A stretch of DNA of 48,129 bases from Microcoleus sp. FACHB-672 (GCF_014695725.1 NZ_JACJOU010000030.1:1-48129), one strand, 5' to 3'. Positions 18,558-27,727 are shown, counted from the stretch's first letter. Program-made: numbers and translations. The notes: generated from the sequence alone by a model not told the origin.

Positions 18558-19439
18558 TTAATTTTTGACTTTTAATCCTAAGTGTTGGGTTAAAGATTGG
18601 CGCATCACATCCACCGGCACAGGTTGCTGCAGCCACATTTGCAAAGCGGTTGCGCCTTGTTGAACGAGCATTTCCAGTCCATCAATGGCAGTTGCGCCCA
18701 TTTCCGCTGCAACTTTTAGGAATTGCGTGGGGTTTGGGGTGTAAATTAAGTCATAGGCAATTGCACCGGCATTTAAGTTTTTCATTTCAGCCGCACTCAC
18801 CGGCATCTGATCAACCTGCGGGTGCATCCCCACCGGCGTGGTATTTACTAGCAAATTTGCTTGAGAGATCAATTGCGGCACTTTTTCCCAAGTGTGAATT
18901 GCCGGCACCGGCACAGCGGAATTTACCCAACTTTGCTGAAAGGCGTCTAATTTCTGCCGGTTACGCCCGATCACATGAATTTCTTGAATGCCTAACTCTG
19001 CACAGCCGGCAACCACTGCCCGCGCCGCACCGCCCGCGCCTAAAATTACGGCGACTGTCTGGCTCCAATCTCGATTGTACGCTTTCAGGGGAGCGACAAA
19101 GCCCTCAACATCCGTATTGGTGCCGGCCCAACTTGTGCCGGTGTGCCAGACGGTGTTGACTGCGCCGACGGCTTGGGCAATGGGGGAAATTTCTGATAAA
19201 AAAGGCATAATCGCCTGTTTGTGAGGAATGGTGACGCTAAATCCTCGCAAATTGATCGCTGCAAAACCGGCAAGTGCGACTTCTAAATCTGCCGGTTTAA
19301 CCGGCATCGCCAGATAAACATAATCTACGCCCAACTCGGCAATCGCGGCATTGTGCATCACCGGCGAGAGAGAATGTTCAATGGGAGAACCGATCACCCC
19401 TAAAAGTTTTGTCGTGCCTTTAATCACGGAGATCCTCAC
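18558..19439 (-). CDS. aroE: Shikimate dehydrogenase (NADP+)
   Basis: 293 residues. It reduces 3-dehydroshikimate to shikimate in aromatic amino acid synthesis. Seen: shikimate-binding SPIEHSLSPVMHN, the catalytic lysine in FSVTIPHKQ, NTDVEGF with the catalytic Asp, the dinucleotide loop GAGGAARA, the NADP-selecting IGRNRQK, and the C-terminal DGLEMLVQQGATALQMW. Complete. It follows the 121-residue hypothetical gene by about 20 bp on the same strand, so the two are probably co-transcribed. Confidence 0.94.
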   Translation of the reverse strand: MRISVIKGTTKLLGVIGSPIEHSLSPVMHNAAIAELGVDYVYLAMPVKPADLEVALAGFAAINLRGFSVTIPHKQAIMPFLSEISPIAQAVGAVNTVWHTGTSWAGTNTDVEGFVAPLKAYNRDWSQTVAVILGAGGAARAVVAGCAELGIQEIHVIGRNRQKLDAFQQSWVNSAVPVPAIHTWEKVPQLISQANLLVNTTPVGMHPQVDQMPVSAAEMKNLNAGAIAYDLIYTPNPTQFLKVAAEMGATAIDGLEMLVQQGATALQMWLQQPVPVDVMRQSLTQHLGLKVKN

Positions 19440-19459
19440 GTTTTGATCGCATTAAACGG

Positions 19460-19825
19460 TTATAAATCAAGCGCATCTTTGCCTTGCGGGATGCCGGCAA
19501 AGGTATTTTTCACAGCGAGGGCAAGCCGGTCTAAGTCTTCTTTTAACAGCGGTGGCCATTCCACACCCGCTCGGTAGCCGGCTTCAAATAACTGTATACT
19601 TTCAACGGCGATTGAATACAAGGCGACTACCAGTTGCCGGTCAAGGTCGGGATTTTCGTGCAAAGCGTCGCCGATGATTTTCACCGCCAGCAAAATCGAA
19701 GTCATTTGCCCTGGCACCGGCGGCTTACCTTCCTTGAGCAGCATCAGGAACGCATCGGGATTTTTCTGAGTGGTCAGAGCAGTTCCCTGTGAGAGGATAA
19801 AGTTACGGGCTGTTTTGTAATCCAT
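19460..19825 (-). CDS. Conserved cyanobacterial hypothetical protein
   Basis: 121 residues, all-helical by composition, with no signal or membrane segment. Recognisable stretches are MDYKTARNFILSQGTALTTQ, PPVPGQMTSILLAVKIIGDA and LFEAGYRAGVEWPPLLKEDL. I recall similar short cyanobacterial proteins being labelled dethiobiotin synthetase in databases, but there is no P-loop here and nothing supports that activity. It lies directly upstream of aroE on the same strand. Confidence 0.65.
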   Translation of the reverse strand: MDYKTARNFILSQGTALTTQKNPDAFLMLLKEGKPPVPGQMTSILLAVKIIGDALHENPDLDRQLVVALYSIAVESIQLFEAGYRAGVEWPPLLKEDLDRLALAVKNTFAGIPQGKDALDL

Positions 19826-20086
19826 AAATTAGGATAAGCGATTTTGGCTCAGAGATTTGTTAACGATTTCGTTAAGCATCTCAAATTTTACTGTTATATA
19901 GAATAGCTTGGTCTAAAGGAATAGCGAGCCGGTTTTGTGCCGGCGTGTCAAAATCAATTTCCAGGGAGAGCAATCTAATGGCAGAATTGAGTGCCGGTTG
20001 ATCACGCTTGCAGTTACACCCGGATCTTTTATCTGCCGGCTGCATTTAAATTGTGATGCCGGCGCAAATATCTTAAAATTTAGCTT

Positions 20087-20437
20087 TCACAAAGGTAAGT
20101 ACAATACAACTCCCTTCCATTCGGGTTGCTCACTACAATCTATCAGCAGTAACAACTCATCGATCACTTGTCGAACCGGCATTCGGTCATTTACTACAAA
20201 TAACCCCGCCATCTGTTCTCCTCTAGCCAAACGTTCATAAGCAAAGTCTGGCATAGTTGCACGATCATGGGTTAAAAGAATGCGCTCATTGTTTGCCGCC
20301 CAATCTAAAATCGCTTGATCGTCTACTTTCCGCAAACCGACATCCTGAACCCGAAGTAAATCAAGGTCAGGTTGACACAGAAACAGTCCTCGAACAATGT
20401 CACCATTAAAGTTTTCATCGCTTAGCAATCTCAACAT
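20087..20437 (-). CDS. DUF5615 PIN-like protein, probable toxin of a toxin-antitoxin pair
   Basis: 116 residues. It shows the DUF5615/Mut7-like PIN pattern: an acidic residue in LLSDENFNGDIVRGL at the N-terminus, VGLRKVDDQAILDWAANNERILLTHD with the central Asp pair and the THD motif, and a hydrophobic C-terminal strand. PIN-like proteins of this type are putative RNases. The gene is 7 bp downstream of the DUF433 gene on the same strand, the standard antitoxin-toxin order. The acidic residues look intact. Activity is inferred. Confidence 0.8.
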   Translation of the reverse strand: MLRLLSDENFNGDIVRGLFLCQPDLDLLRVQDVGLRKVDDQAILDWAANNERILLTHDRATMPDFAYERLARGEQMAGLFVVNDRMPVRQVIDELLLLIDCSEQPEWKGVVLYLPL

Positions 20438-20444
20438 ACCACTG

Positions 20445-20774
20445 CTAAGACTGCTCTTGCGATAACAAACGAGAACGAATTAGACTCAAATCAGGTTGAA
20501 TACTAGATAAACGTTGCTGTACCGACTCAGCTAACTGCTCTCTTTGATTCAGGTACATTTCTACAGCATTTTGATGCCGAAGATAGTAACCGATTGTGTT
20601 GTAGACATCAGACAATGACAGAGTTGAATACCGATGAACAATAGACTCAGGGGATGCGCCATCTTGAAATGCTCGGATTACAATCTCTAGCAAAACCCTT
20701 GAATTTCCAACTCGAATCGCTCCAGTTTCATCTTCCCAAAGAGGAGGTGCCTCACGCTCTAAAACGAGGATCAT
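20445..20774 (-). CDS. DUF433 family protein, probable antitoxin
   Basis: About 109 residues from the ATG at 20774; an ATG at 20804 would add ten residues, but the family normally starts near MxLVLEREAPPL. Residues about 20-75 form the DUF433 winged-helix-like domain (GNSRVLLEIVIRAFQDGASP, IVHRYSTLSLSDVYNTIGYY). The C-terminus is a helix ending IQPDLSLIRSRLL, the likely toxin-binding part. DUF433 and DUF5615 genes are usually paired; the pair probably represses its own promoter just upstream. Confidence 0.8.
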   Translation of the reverse strand: MILVLEREAPPLWEDETGAIRVGNSRVLLEIVIRAFQDGASPESIVHRYSTLSLSDVYNTIGYYLRHQNAVEMYLNQREQLAESVQQRLSSIQPDLSLIRSRLLSQEQS

Positions 20775-20925
20775 GGGTTCATTCTTGTGTATCAGATACA
20801 CCATGATTGTAGCTTAATTCAGATATAATTTTTTAGTACAAACCTCAAAGCATCGTCTCAGACTTAACTATGGGCTATCTTGATAAAGCTCTCTATTGTT
20901 TTCTTGCTGAATTAACTACCACAAC

Positions 20926-21090
20926 TTAGTTTTTCAGAGTTAGACGCTGCTGCAACTGTTGACGGCATCTGTAACCTCGAATGCGGTTGAACTGAAACTT
21001 ATTGCCCTGTGCGCGGTTGATCAGATGTTTAATGAAAGTCTGGGAATTTTGATTACCGTTTAATCGCTGAAAAAGGGTGTACACCGGCAC
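20926..21090 (-). CDS. Possible small ORF downstream of the pentapeptide-RidA gene
   Basis: A 54-codon frame with a GTG start 11 bp after the stop of the pentapeptide-RidA gene on the same strand. It reads VPVYTLFQRLNGNQNSQTFI and ends RCRQQLQQRLTLKN: basic and Gln/Asn/Arg-rich. Not recognised. It may be a small gene in the same transcript or the tail of a lost gene; a chance frame is also possible. Confidence 0.3.
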   Translation of the reverse strand: MPVYTLFQRLNGNQNSQTFIKHLINRAQGNKFQFNRIRGYRCRQQLQQRLTLKN

Positions 21091-21103
21091 CCTAATTTTA
21101 TTT

Positions 21104-22327
21104 TTAAATTACCGCAGTGCATTCAATTTCAACCAGCACATCTTTGGGTAAACGAGAAACTTGAACGGTAGCGCGTGCCGGCGCTGTTTTCTCATCAAAA
21201 TATTTCGCATAAACGGCATTCATCGCCGCAAAATTATTCATATCTAAAAGAAATACACTTGTTTTCACGACATCGTTAAAAGTCGCCCCAGCCGCCGCCA
21301 GAATCGCTTCAATATTTTTCATTACTTGTTCGGTCTGCTTTGCGATATCGTCGGGGTAGACAATCTCATTAATTCTGGGATCGATAGCAATTTGGCCGGC
21401 AACAAAGATCATCGTGCCGGTGGCTGTAATTGCTTGATTGTAAGGGCCAACGGGTGCCGGTGCTTGTTCGGTACGGATAATTTTTTTCGTGATAGAGATT
21501 GGTTTTTCTGAAGTTGACTGAGAGTCTGCCGGTTCGTAGATTTCTCCATCAGGCATCATCGTACCTGTGAGGTCTGCATTCTCAAAGTTTGCTCCATAAA
21601 TATTGGAGTCCGTCAAATCTGCTCTTTTCAGGTTTGCTCCGCTAACATTTGCCCTCATTAAATTTGCTCGTTGCAGACAAGCTCTCTCTAAATTTGCTCC
21701 TCGCAGACAAGCTTTTTTGAAGTTTGCATTAGATAAGTCGGCTTTACTCAAATCTACATCTGCAAAATTTACACTCGACAAATCCATATTTGGCAGGCTG
21801 ACGACTCCGAGTTTAGCTCCCTGTAAATTTGCTGCTTGAAGTTTCACATTAGTTAAATCGGCTCGACTTAAATCAGCTCCCTGCAATTTCGCTTCGGTCA
21901 GATTTGCACTCTTTAAATTTGCTCTAGTGAGGTTTGCTTTAACTAATGAAGCTTTACTTAGGTTCGCCCCGCTCAAATTCGCCCCACTCAAATTTGCCTT
22001 ATCTAAATCGGCATGACTTAAATTAACACCGTTGATTTGCGCTGCACTAAAGTCAGCACCGTCGAGAGCTGCCCAACTCAGATTGAGTGAGTAACTTTCC
22101 ACTAATCCACTCAAATTTGCACCCGTCAGAGATGCCCTACTAAGATTTACACTGTTAAGTTTCGCATTGCTCAGGGATGCCCCGCTCAATTCTGCTCCAG
22201 TCAAATCTGAACTGGTTAAGTCTATCCCACTCAGGTTGGCACCTTTTAGGTTGACCCCACTCAGTTTTGCTAGCTGAAAGTTTCGTTCCCCTTGTGCGTA
22301 TTTTGCTAAAAGTTCCGTAGCGTTCAT
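21104..22327 (-). CDS. Pentapeptide-repeat protein fused to a RidA (YjgF/UK114) domain
   Basis: 407 residues. Residues about 15-255 are tandem pentapeptide repeats of the A(N/D)LXX form (e.g. [20 protein letters not shown]), expected to fold as a right-handed quadrilateral beta-helix. After a Ser/Glu linker (about 256-278), residues 280-407 are a full RidA domain: [29 protein letters not shown], and [12 protein letters not shown] with Arg385 at the position of the conserved RidA arginine and Glu400/402 in LVEIECTAV. RidA hydrolyses reactive enamine/imine intermediates. The frame is open throughout with no sign of a join error. The fused arrangement is unusual; it could localise deaminase activity or be an oligomeric scaffold. 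Confidence 0.85.
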   Translation of the reverse strand: MNATELLAKYAQGERNFQLAKLSGVNLKGANLSGIDLTSSDLTGAELSGASLSNAKLNSVNLSRASLTGANLSGLVESYSLNLSWAALDGADFSAAQINGVNLSHADLDKANLSGANLSGANLSKASLVKANLTRANLKSANLTEAKLQGADLSRADLTNVKLQAANLQGAKLGVVSLPNMDLSSVNFADVDLSKADLSNANFKKACLRGANLERACLQRANLMRANVSGANLKRADLTDSNIYGANFENADLTGTMMPDGEIYEPADSQSTSEKPISITKKIIRTEQAPAPVGPYNQAITATGTMIFVAGQIAIDPRINEIVYPDDIAKQTEQVMKNIEAILAAAGATFNDVVKTSVFLLDMNNFAAMNAVYAKYFDEKTAPARATVQVSRLPKDVLVEIECTAVI

Positions 22328-22614
22328 AAATTTGCCTCTCTATTGCCCTGAATTTAGTTTACCGCCGAAGCGTAAACCGGCAATTAGAAATAGCAACGTT
22401 GCAGACTGTTGTTTCAAGTCCTTATTTTCACTGCCGGCACGCGAAGGATTATAATCTTTAGCTAATAGCTGAAGTCGTCTGAAAACAACTGAATAAGGCG
22501 GTTATGCGTTCAAAGGAAATATAAATTATTCCTTGTTCTTATAGCGTTGCATCCTTGCTTTTAAGGAATTTATAAGTCGGCTTTTACTATTCGCTAATAA
22601 TGCCGGCAACCGAT
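22328..22614. other. Intergenic region
   Basis: 287 bp between the pentapeptide-RidA gene and phnE. No convincing gene or strong hairpin. It must contain the promoter of the pentapeptide-RidA gene upstream of 22327 only if transcription starts here, since phnE ends at 22615 on the same strand. Confidence 0.35.
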
Positions 22615-23403
22615 CTACATCCGCTCCAACCGCTGACGTAACTTGCTGCTTGCCATATCGATCACCGTCACCACCACCAACAGCACCAGCATCATCGTGG
22701 TGGCTTTTGTATATTCAAACGCGCGGATATAATTAACCAACTCAAAACCAATGCCGCCGGCACCGACAACCCCCAGCACGGAAGCCGCACGGATGTTGTA
22801 TTCAAACATATATAATGTATAACCTAAACCCAAGGGCAGCACTTGCGGCAAAATTCCATATTGAGCAATTTGCAGCCAAGATGCCCCAGCCACCTGCAAC
22901 GATTCAATCGAGCGCGGCTCAACCGATTCAATCGCCTCTTGATAAAACTTCCCAAGATAACCGATGGTGTAAATGCTCACTGCCAACGTCCCCGCCGGCG
23001 CACCTAAGCCGGTTGCCGCCACAAACAGCAAACCCAACACAATAGACGGGACTGAACGCACGGCATTTTGCATAAAATTTGCAACCCATTGCAACCAGCG
23101 CGGTGCTAAATTGTGAGCGCTGCAAATAGCAAGCGGCAGAGAAAGAATTGCCCCAATTGTGGTTCCCCAAATCGACATCTGGATCGTCTCGATCAGCGCT
23201 TTCACGGCGATATCCAGAACATCCAAATTCGGAGGCCACAACCGGGAGATAAAATTAGTGATATGAGGCCAACTGGTCTTCAGTAATTCCAGATTAATCT
23301 CAAGACCCTGCAACGCCCAACCATAGACTAAAAAAATGCCGGCAACCGTTGCCAGCCGGCTCAGCCAGGGATAGCGTCGCCACCAACTCACCAAATCTTT
23401 CAT
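22615..23403 (-). CDS. phnE: Phosphonate/phosphite-type ABC transporter permease
   Basis: 262 residues with about six membrane helices. The permease coupling-loop region reads SLQVAGASWLQIAQYGILPQ (family EAA-type motif), and IRAASVLGVVGAGGIGFEL is the PhnE signature. It forms the membrane channel of a PhnCDE importer for phosphonates, phosphite or a related phosphorus compound. It is the last gene of phnD-phnC-phnE on the minus strand. No C-P lyase or phosphite dehydrogenase gene is present in the window, so the substrate cannot be stated. Confidence 0.9.
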   Translation of the reverse strand: MKDLVSWWRRYPWLSRLATVAGIFLVYGWALQGLEINLELLKTSWPHITNFISRLWPPNLDVLDIAVKALIETIQMSIWGTTIGAILSLPLAICSAHNLAPRWLQWVANFMQNAVRSVPSIVLGLLFVAATGLGAPAGTLAVSIYTIGYLGKFYQEAIESVEPRSIESLQVAGASWLQIAQYGILPQVLPLGLGYTLYMFEYNIRAASVLGVVGAGGIGFELVNYIRAFEYTKATTMMLVLLVVVTVIDMASSKLRQRLERM

Positions 23404-23496
23404 GATTAAAAAATTCTGCTCACCCTTCTTTTTAAATTCTTTGGCGTTTTGGCCGGTTTAAACAACTAAGCAACCACTAAACAACCCAATTTTTTA

Positions 23497-24231
23497 TCAA
23501 ATAGAAACTTGAGTTAATTCCGCAAATCGCTCTGATAAATTGCGGCAAGGGCCATCATAAACCACACGACCGGCATCTAAAATAATTGCCCGTTCTGCGT
23601 AGGCACTCGCCATTCCCAAATCGTGCAAAACCGTTACAACCGTCATTCCTTGCTGCCGGTGGAGATCGGCAAAAATGTCCATCACCTGTTGCGCCACCTT
23701 CACATCCAAGCCGGCAGTCGGTTCATCCGCTAGCAAAATCTGCGGAGATTGCATCAGCGCCCGTGCGATCGCTACCCGCTGTTGCTGTCCCCCACTGAGC
23801 CGGTCGGTTTTTTGGTAAGCCAAATCCTTCAGCCCCAAATTAGCCAGCAAATCCAAAGCGTGCCGGCGATCTGCCTTGCTGAAGCCCCACAGGGTTTGCC
23901 ATGCCGGCAACGTCGCCAGCTTTCCACACAGCACATTATCCAAAGCCGGCAACTGGCGCACCAGCCCCCCGCCCTGAAAAATTAAGCCGACATCTCGGCG
24001 AATCCGCCCCAGTGTGCGCGGAGTCAGCACCACGCCATTAATGCGGATCTCGCCGCGTTGCAATGGCAGTAGCCCCACCAGCGCCCGCAATAGTGTAGAC
24101 TTGCCGGCCCCATTCAGCCCGAGCAACGCCACAAATTCCCCCGGCTGGATCGTGCAATCAATGCCATTCAGAATCGGACGATTGAGCGACAGGGCGTAAG
24201 GGCTATGTAGTTTTTCACACTCGATAGTCAT
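23497..24231 (-). CDS. phnC: Phosphonate/phosphite-type ABC transporter ATP-binding protein
   Basis: 244 residues from the ATG at 24231. Walker A GLNGAGKST, the Q-loop in LIFQGGGLV, ABC signature LSGGQQQRVAIARAL, Walker B ILLADEPTAGLD and the switch His in TVLHDLG are all present. A longer frame starting at 24297 would prefix 22 residues rich in Pro/His/Ala/Cys, but these are encoded by heptameric intergenic repeats, so the internal ATG is the better start. It powers the PhnDE transporter and lies between phnD and phnE on the same strand. Confidence 0.92.
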   Translation of the reverse strand: MTIECEKLHSPYALSLNRPILNGIDCTIQPGEFVALLGLNGAGKSTLLRALVGLLPLQRGEIRINGVVLTPRTLGRIRRDVGLIFQGGGLVRQLPALDNVLCGKLATLPAWQTLWGFSKADRRHALDLLANLGLKDLAYQKTDRLSGGQQQRVAIARALMQSPQILLADEPTAGLDVKVAQQVMDIFADLHRQQGMTVVTVLHDLGMASAYAERAIILDAGRVVYDGPCRNLSERFAELTQVSI

Positions 24232-24290
24232 GGGGCATGGGGCATGGGGGATCGGGCCTGGGGCATGGGGGATCGGGCATGGGGAATTTT
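24229..24290. repeat. STRR-type heptameric repeats (CCCCATN on the minus strand)
   Basis: The plus strand reads runs of GGGGCAT, GGGGGATC and GGGCATG; on the minus strand these are CCCCATG/CCCGATC-type heptamers. Short tandemly repeated repetitive (STRR) heptamers of the CCCCA type are known from filamentous cyanobacteria. The array overlaps the possible 5' extension of phnC and fills most of the phnD-phnC gap. Confidence 0.75.
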
Positions 24291-24324
24291 CACCCACTAA
24301 TCCCTCACCCCCTCTTCAGTCAGC

Positions 24325-25359
24325 TTACGGGGTCACTCCCGCCCGTTTCATCGCGTCGCGCATCGGTGAGAGGTGAGTCTCATGATCGACTTTCACCAAT
24401 TCGGTTGAATTATAAAGCGCGGTGAACATTTGATTGTTTGCCGGCTCGTTCAACTTCATCATTGCATTCACGAGCTTTTCTCTGGTCTCCGCCGGCACAT
24501 CATCATCTATAACAATCCCGTGCGCCGGTACACCAGGAATCTTGTGAAGAACCCGCAACTGTTTGGCTTCCTCTTCTGTAATATAAGGAGCCTTAAGGGC
24601 GTATTCCGAAACTGCAGCCACGTCAGCCTGACCTCGCAATACTGCTTGCAAGGCGCTGCCGTAGCCATCACCATAGGTGACTTCGCTAAAGAAATTCTCT
24701 AAGCGATCAGGGCCATCCACAAATCCCTGGTTGACGAACTCGCCGGTGGGCATAATAAAGCCCGATCCAGAGGTGCGAGAGGCAAACGCCATTTTTTTAT
24801 CTTTTAGCTGTTCCAAGGTTTCCTTCGCGGTCGCCTTAGACTCTAGAGGGCTATCTGCGGGCACTACCAATACAGAGTTATAGGTGTGTCCACCCGAATA
24901 ATCTTTCCGCACCTCAGCGAGGGCCATACGCGCGCCGGTTAATTCCTCGGCTTTCAAAGCGGGCCGGCTGCTCAAGAAGGCGACATCAGCGCGATCGGCG
25001 TTCAACGCTTCAACGGCTGCGGTGTCATCGCCAATCACTGTATCCACCGGCATCCCCACTTCTTTCGAGAGGAACTCTCCGACAGCCTTGGCTTTTTGCT
25101 CCAAATCTGTAGATTCTTTGCGACTTGCAAAAGCAACCGTCAGGCGAGTTAGGGGTTTTGTCGCAGTCTGGACAGTCGTGGTCGTCTGAGTTGTTTTAAC
25201 AACGGGGGTGCTTTCAGTCGTCGCTGGGGTATTTTGGGCTGACTGTTCTTGCCCACAGCCGATTAAACCCGCCAGCACGACCACTGCGATGCCGGCATTC
25301 AGTCCCACCCGTTTACCCGCGATTCTGAATAGCTCTTTTGTCAAACTTGAAAGTGACAT
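24325..25359 (-). CDS. phnD: Phosphonate/phosphite-type ABC transporter substrate-binding lipoprotein
   Basis: About 344 residues from the ATG at 25359. The N-terminus has a lipoprotein signal: hydrophobic AGIAVVVLAGLIGCG with the lipobox Cys. A Thr-rich linker follows, then a type II periplasmic-binding fold of the PhnD family (LTVAFASRKE, ADVAFLSSRPALKA, YNSVLVVPADSPLES, TSGSGFIMPTGEFV with the ligand-binding Ser/Thr, GYGSALQAVLRGQADVAAVS). It binds the substrate outside the membrane for PhnCE. First gene of the operon; its promoter should lie in 25360-25500. Confidence 0.92.
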   Translation of the reverse strand: MSLSSLTKELFRIAGKRVGLNAGIAVVVLAGLIGCGQEQSAQNTPATTESTPVVKTTQTTTTVQTATKPLTRLTVAFASRKESTDLEQKAKAVGEFLSKEVGMPVDTVIGDDTAAVEALNADRADVAFLSSRPALKAEELTGARMALAEVRKDYSGGHTYNSVLVVPADSPLESKATAKETLEQLKDKKMAFASRTSGSGFIMPTGEFVNQGFVDGPDRLENFFSEVTYGDGYGSALQAVLRGQADVAAVSEYALKAPYITEEEAKQLRVLHKIPGVPAHGIVIDDDVPAETREKLVNAMMKLNEPANNQMFTALYNSTELVKVDHETHLSPMRDAMKRAGVTP

Positions 25360-25621
25360 TATTTTGAGAATTACTTGCAATTATCTTCTCCATTAAATTA
25401 CCAGGTTTTGAATAAAAAAAATCTCTGAACTTTTGATAAGGATTTCAAATCTTCATCTTTAATAGACTTTATACTTACTCCCCGCTCCCTGATGAAGATG
25501 GCTTCTTGAGTTATTACATTTAATTTATATAAACAAATTGATCGGCAACCTAAAAAAGAAGCTTGCTATCGTCCCGCTTCAGTGCTTTTCCATTTAAAAT
25601 TTTGGGATAAATTATGCAAAT

Positions 25622-26056
25622 TTAATAATTTAGACGAGGACGGATGCCGTAGTGCCGGTAGTGCCAGTAATCCCGCAGGATTTGATCGTGATCGAAACAT
25701 AGGTCTGCCGGCACGCGCCAAGACTCAAAAATCCCCAAATCCTTTGCATCATCAGCAGCTTGGGGATTGCCGGTGGCCGTCGCGATAAACACAATACTAA
25801 GCGTGTGCTTTCGTGGGTCGCGCTTGGGGTCAGAATATACATGAAATTGTTCCACCAACTGCACCGGCAGCCCTGTTTCTTCTTCAGCCTCTCGTGCAGC
25901 TGCCGTTTCCACAGACTCTCCCTCATCAACAAAACCGCCGGGAATCGCCCAGCCATAGGGAGGATTGCGACGTTCAATGAGTATGATAGGGCGGTGGGGC
26001 CGGTCGATCAGCTCAATAATGATATCGACCGTAGGGACAGGATTTTTATAAGTCAC
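25622..26056 (-). CDS. Nudix hydrolase
   Basis: About 144 residues. The Nudix box is complete: [18 protein letters not shown] followed by EEETGL, fitting GX5EX7REUXEEXGU. The N-terminal [11 protein letters not shown] and [18 protein letters not shown] match a cyanobacterial/bacterial ADP-ribose or nucleotide pyrophosphatase subgroup. The exact substrate cannot be read. A TTG at 26062 is an alternative start; the GTG at 26056 gives the family-like MTYKNP. Divergent from the first malQ gene. Confidence 0.85.
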   Translation of the reverse strand: MTYKNPVPTVDIIIELIDRPHRPIILIERRNPPYGWAIPGGFVDEGESVETAAAREAEEETGLPVQLVEQFHVYSDPKRDPRKHTLSIVFIATATGNPQAADDAKDLGIFESWRVPADLCFDHDQILRDYWHYRHYGIRPRLNY

Positions 26057-26149
26057 AAGCAAAAATTTTTAAGACTCTAGAGTGAGTAACCAGGACTGAG
26101 ATAAGTATAAGATTACGGAGGACTCTCCCAATCAGGACTTTGCGCGGAT

Positions 26150-27634
26150 ATGCCCCACAGAGCTAGCGGGATTTTGCTACACCCATCCTCCTTGCCCGGA
26201 CGTTTTGGTATTGGTGACTTAGGCCCAGAAGCTTATCGCTTCGTTGATTTTCTGGCAGAGAGTGGCCAACAGTTGTGGCAAGTCTTACCCTTGGGTCCCA
26301 CCGGCTATGGCAATTCGCCGTATATGTCCTATTCCGCACTGGCCGGCAACCCCCTACTGATCAGCCCAGAACTGGTGCGAGACAATGGCTTGCTTACCGA
26401 TCAAGATTTAGCCGGTGTACCAGAATTTCCCGTCGAGAGAGTCGATTATGACCAAGTAATCGCCGTAAAAATGGACTTGCTGTGGAAAGCTTGCCAAAAT
26501 TTCCAACGGCAGCCACAAGATGAATTTGAAGCATTCTGCGCTCATCACGCACACTGGCTGGATGACTACGCCATGTTTATGGCGATTAAGCAGATGAATC
26601 GGGGAAAAGGTTGGAATGCGTGGAACCCAGCCCTTGCCAACCGTGAACCCGAAGCCCTGGCATCCGCCAAGATGCTGCTAGAAACCGAAATTTCCTTCCG
26701 CAAATACCTACAGTTTGAGTTCTTTCGCCAGTGGGCGCTGCTCAAGCGCTACACCAATGATCGCCGCATCCAGATCCTCGGAGATCTTCCGATCTATGTT
26801 GCCCATGACAGCGCTGATGTCTGGGCGAACCCCCAAAACTTTTGCTTGAATCCCAAAACCGGCGAAACCACACTCATGGCCGGTGTCCCACCCGACTACT
26901 TTAGCGCCACCGGCCAGTTGTGGGGCAATCCCATTTATAACTGGGACATCCTTAAAGAGAAAGACTATCACTGGTGGGTGCAGCGCTTCCAGGGAATGCT
27001 GGAATTAGTAGACTGGATTCGGATTGACCATTTTCGGGGCTTTGAAGCCTACTGGGCGGTCAAATCCGGCGAAACCACTGCGTTGCATGGCCAGTGGATG
27101 ACAGGGCCGGGAGCCGCTTTTTTTGAGTCAATCGAAGAACAGTTAGGCCGGCTACCCTTTATTGCCGAGGATCTGGGCACAATTACCCCAGAAGTTGAAG
27201 CGCTGCGGGATCAGTTTAATATGCCGGGAATGAAGATTTTGCATTTTGCCTTTGGTGCCGGCTGGGGCAACGCTTATTTACCCCACAATTACGCGCGTAA
27301 CACTGTTGCTTACACCGGCACTCACGATAATGACACAACTCTAGGCTGGTTCAATCATCTGTCAAACCGCGAAAAAGAGGAAGTCCGGCGTTATTTAGGT
27401 CGCACTGACGATGAAGAAATTCATTGGGATCTAATTCGGGCGGCTATGAATTCTGTTGCGGATTGGGCAATTACTCCGCTTCAAGATATTTTGGGAATCG
27501 GCAGTGAAGGGCGGATGAATACCCCTGGTAAAGGTGAGGGAAATTGGGAATGGCGATACACAGATGGTGCATTAACCAATGAACTACGTCATCGCATTCT
27601 TTCCCTAAGTGAAGTTTATGGCCGGTTTTATTAA
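26150..27634 (+). CDS. malQ: 4-alpha-glucanotransferase (amylomaltase), copy 1
   Basis: 494 residues, GH77 family. It transfers maltooligosaccharide units between alpha-1,4-glucans, acting in glycogen or maltodextrin metabolism. Seen: SGILLHPSSLPGRFGIGDLG, the conserved LWQVLPLGPTGYGNSPYMSY, the nucleophile Asp in WIRIDHFRGFEAYW, the acid/base Glu in FIAEDLGTITPEV, and the third carboxylate in YTGTHDNDTTLGWF. All catalytic residues are present. It is followed 94 bp downstream by a second copy of the same enzyme. Confidence 0.94.
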   Translation: MPHRASGILLHPSSLPGRFGIGDLGPEAYRFVDFLAESGQQLWQVLPLGPTGYGNSPYMSYSALAGNPLLISPELVRDNGLLTDQDLAGVPEFPVERVDYDQVIAVKMDLLWKACQNFQRQPQDEFEAFCAHHAHWLDDYAMFMAIKQMNRGKGWNAWNPALANREPEALASAKMLLETEISFRKYLQFEFFRQWALLKRYTNDRRIQILGDLPIYVAHDSADVWANPQNFCLNPKTGETTLMAGVPPDYFSATGQLWGNPIYNWDILKEKDYHWWVQRFQGMLELVDWIRIDHFRGFEAYWAVKSGETTALHGQWMTGPGAAFFESIEEQLGRLPFIAEDLGTITPEVEALRDQFNMPGMKILHFAFGAGWGNAYLPHNYARNTVAYTGTHDNDTTLGWFNHLSNREKEEVRRYLGRTDDEEIHWDLIRAAMNSVADWAITPLQDILGIGSEGRMNTPGKGEGNWEWRYTDGALTNELRHRILSLSEVYGRFY

Positions 27635-27641
27635 GAGTCGT

Positions 27642-27665
27642 GAGTTCTGAGTTTTGAGTTTTGAA
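27642..27665 (+). repeat. Degenerate ACTCAGN-type heptamers between the two malQ genes
   Basis: GTCGTGAGTTCTGAGTTTTGAG holds spaced TGAGTTN heptamers, which on the minus strand read ACTCAAA, ACTCAGA and ACTCACG. They belong to the same heptamer type as the arrays near 32.9 and 35.05 kb. Confidence 0.45.
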
Positions 27666-27727
27666 CAAAGATTTTGTCTTCGTTCTTTTCGCTATTTTCT
27701 TGTTTTTTATCCTTCAGTTTCTAAACT

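Noticed and set aside
21603-21839. Phe/Ala/Lys-rich frames opposite the pentapeptide genes (also 42151-42803)
   Set aside because: These are antisense images of the pentapeptide repeats, whose periodic codons leave other frames open.
22615-25359. A link between the phn transporter and the isocitrate lyase/PEP mutase-like gene at 46.35 kb as a phosphonate pathway
   Set aside because: The enzyme has the KKCGH lyase signature rather than PEP mutase features and lies 21 kb away; no C-P lyase or phosphonate biosynthesis genes are present.
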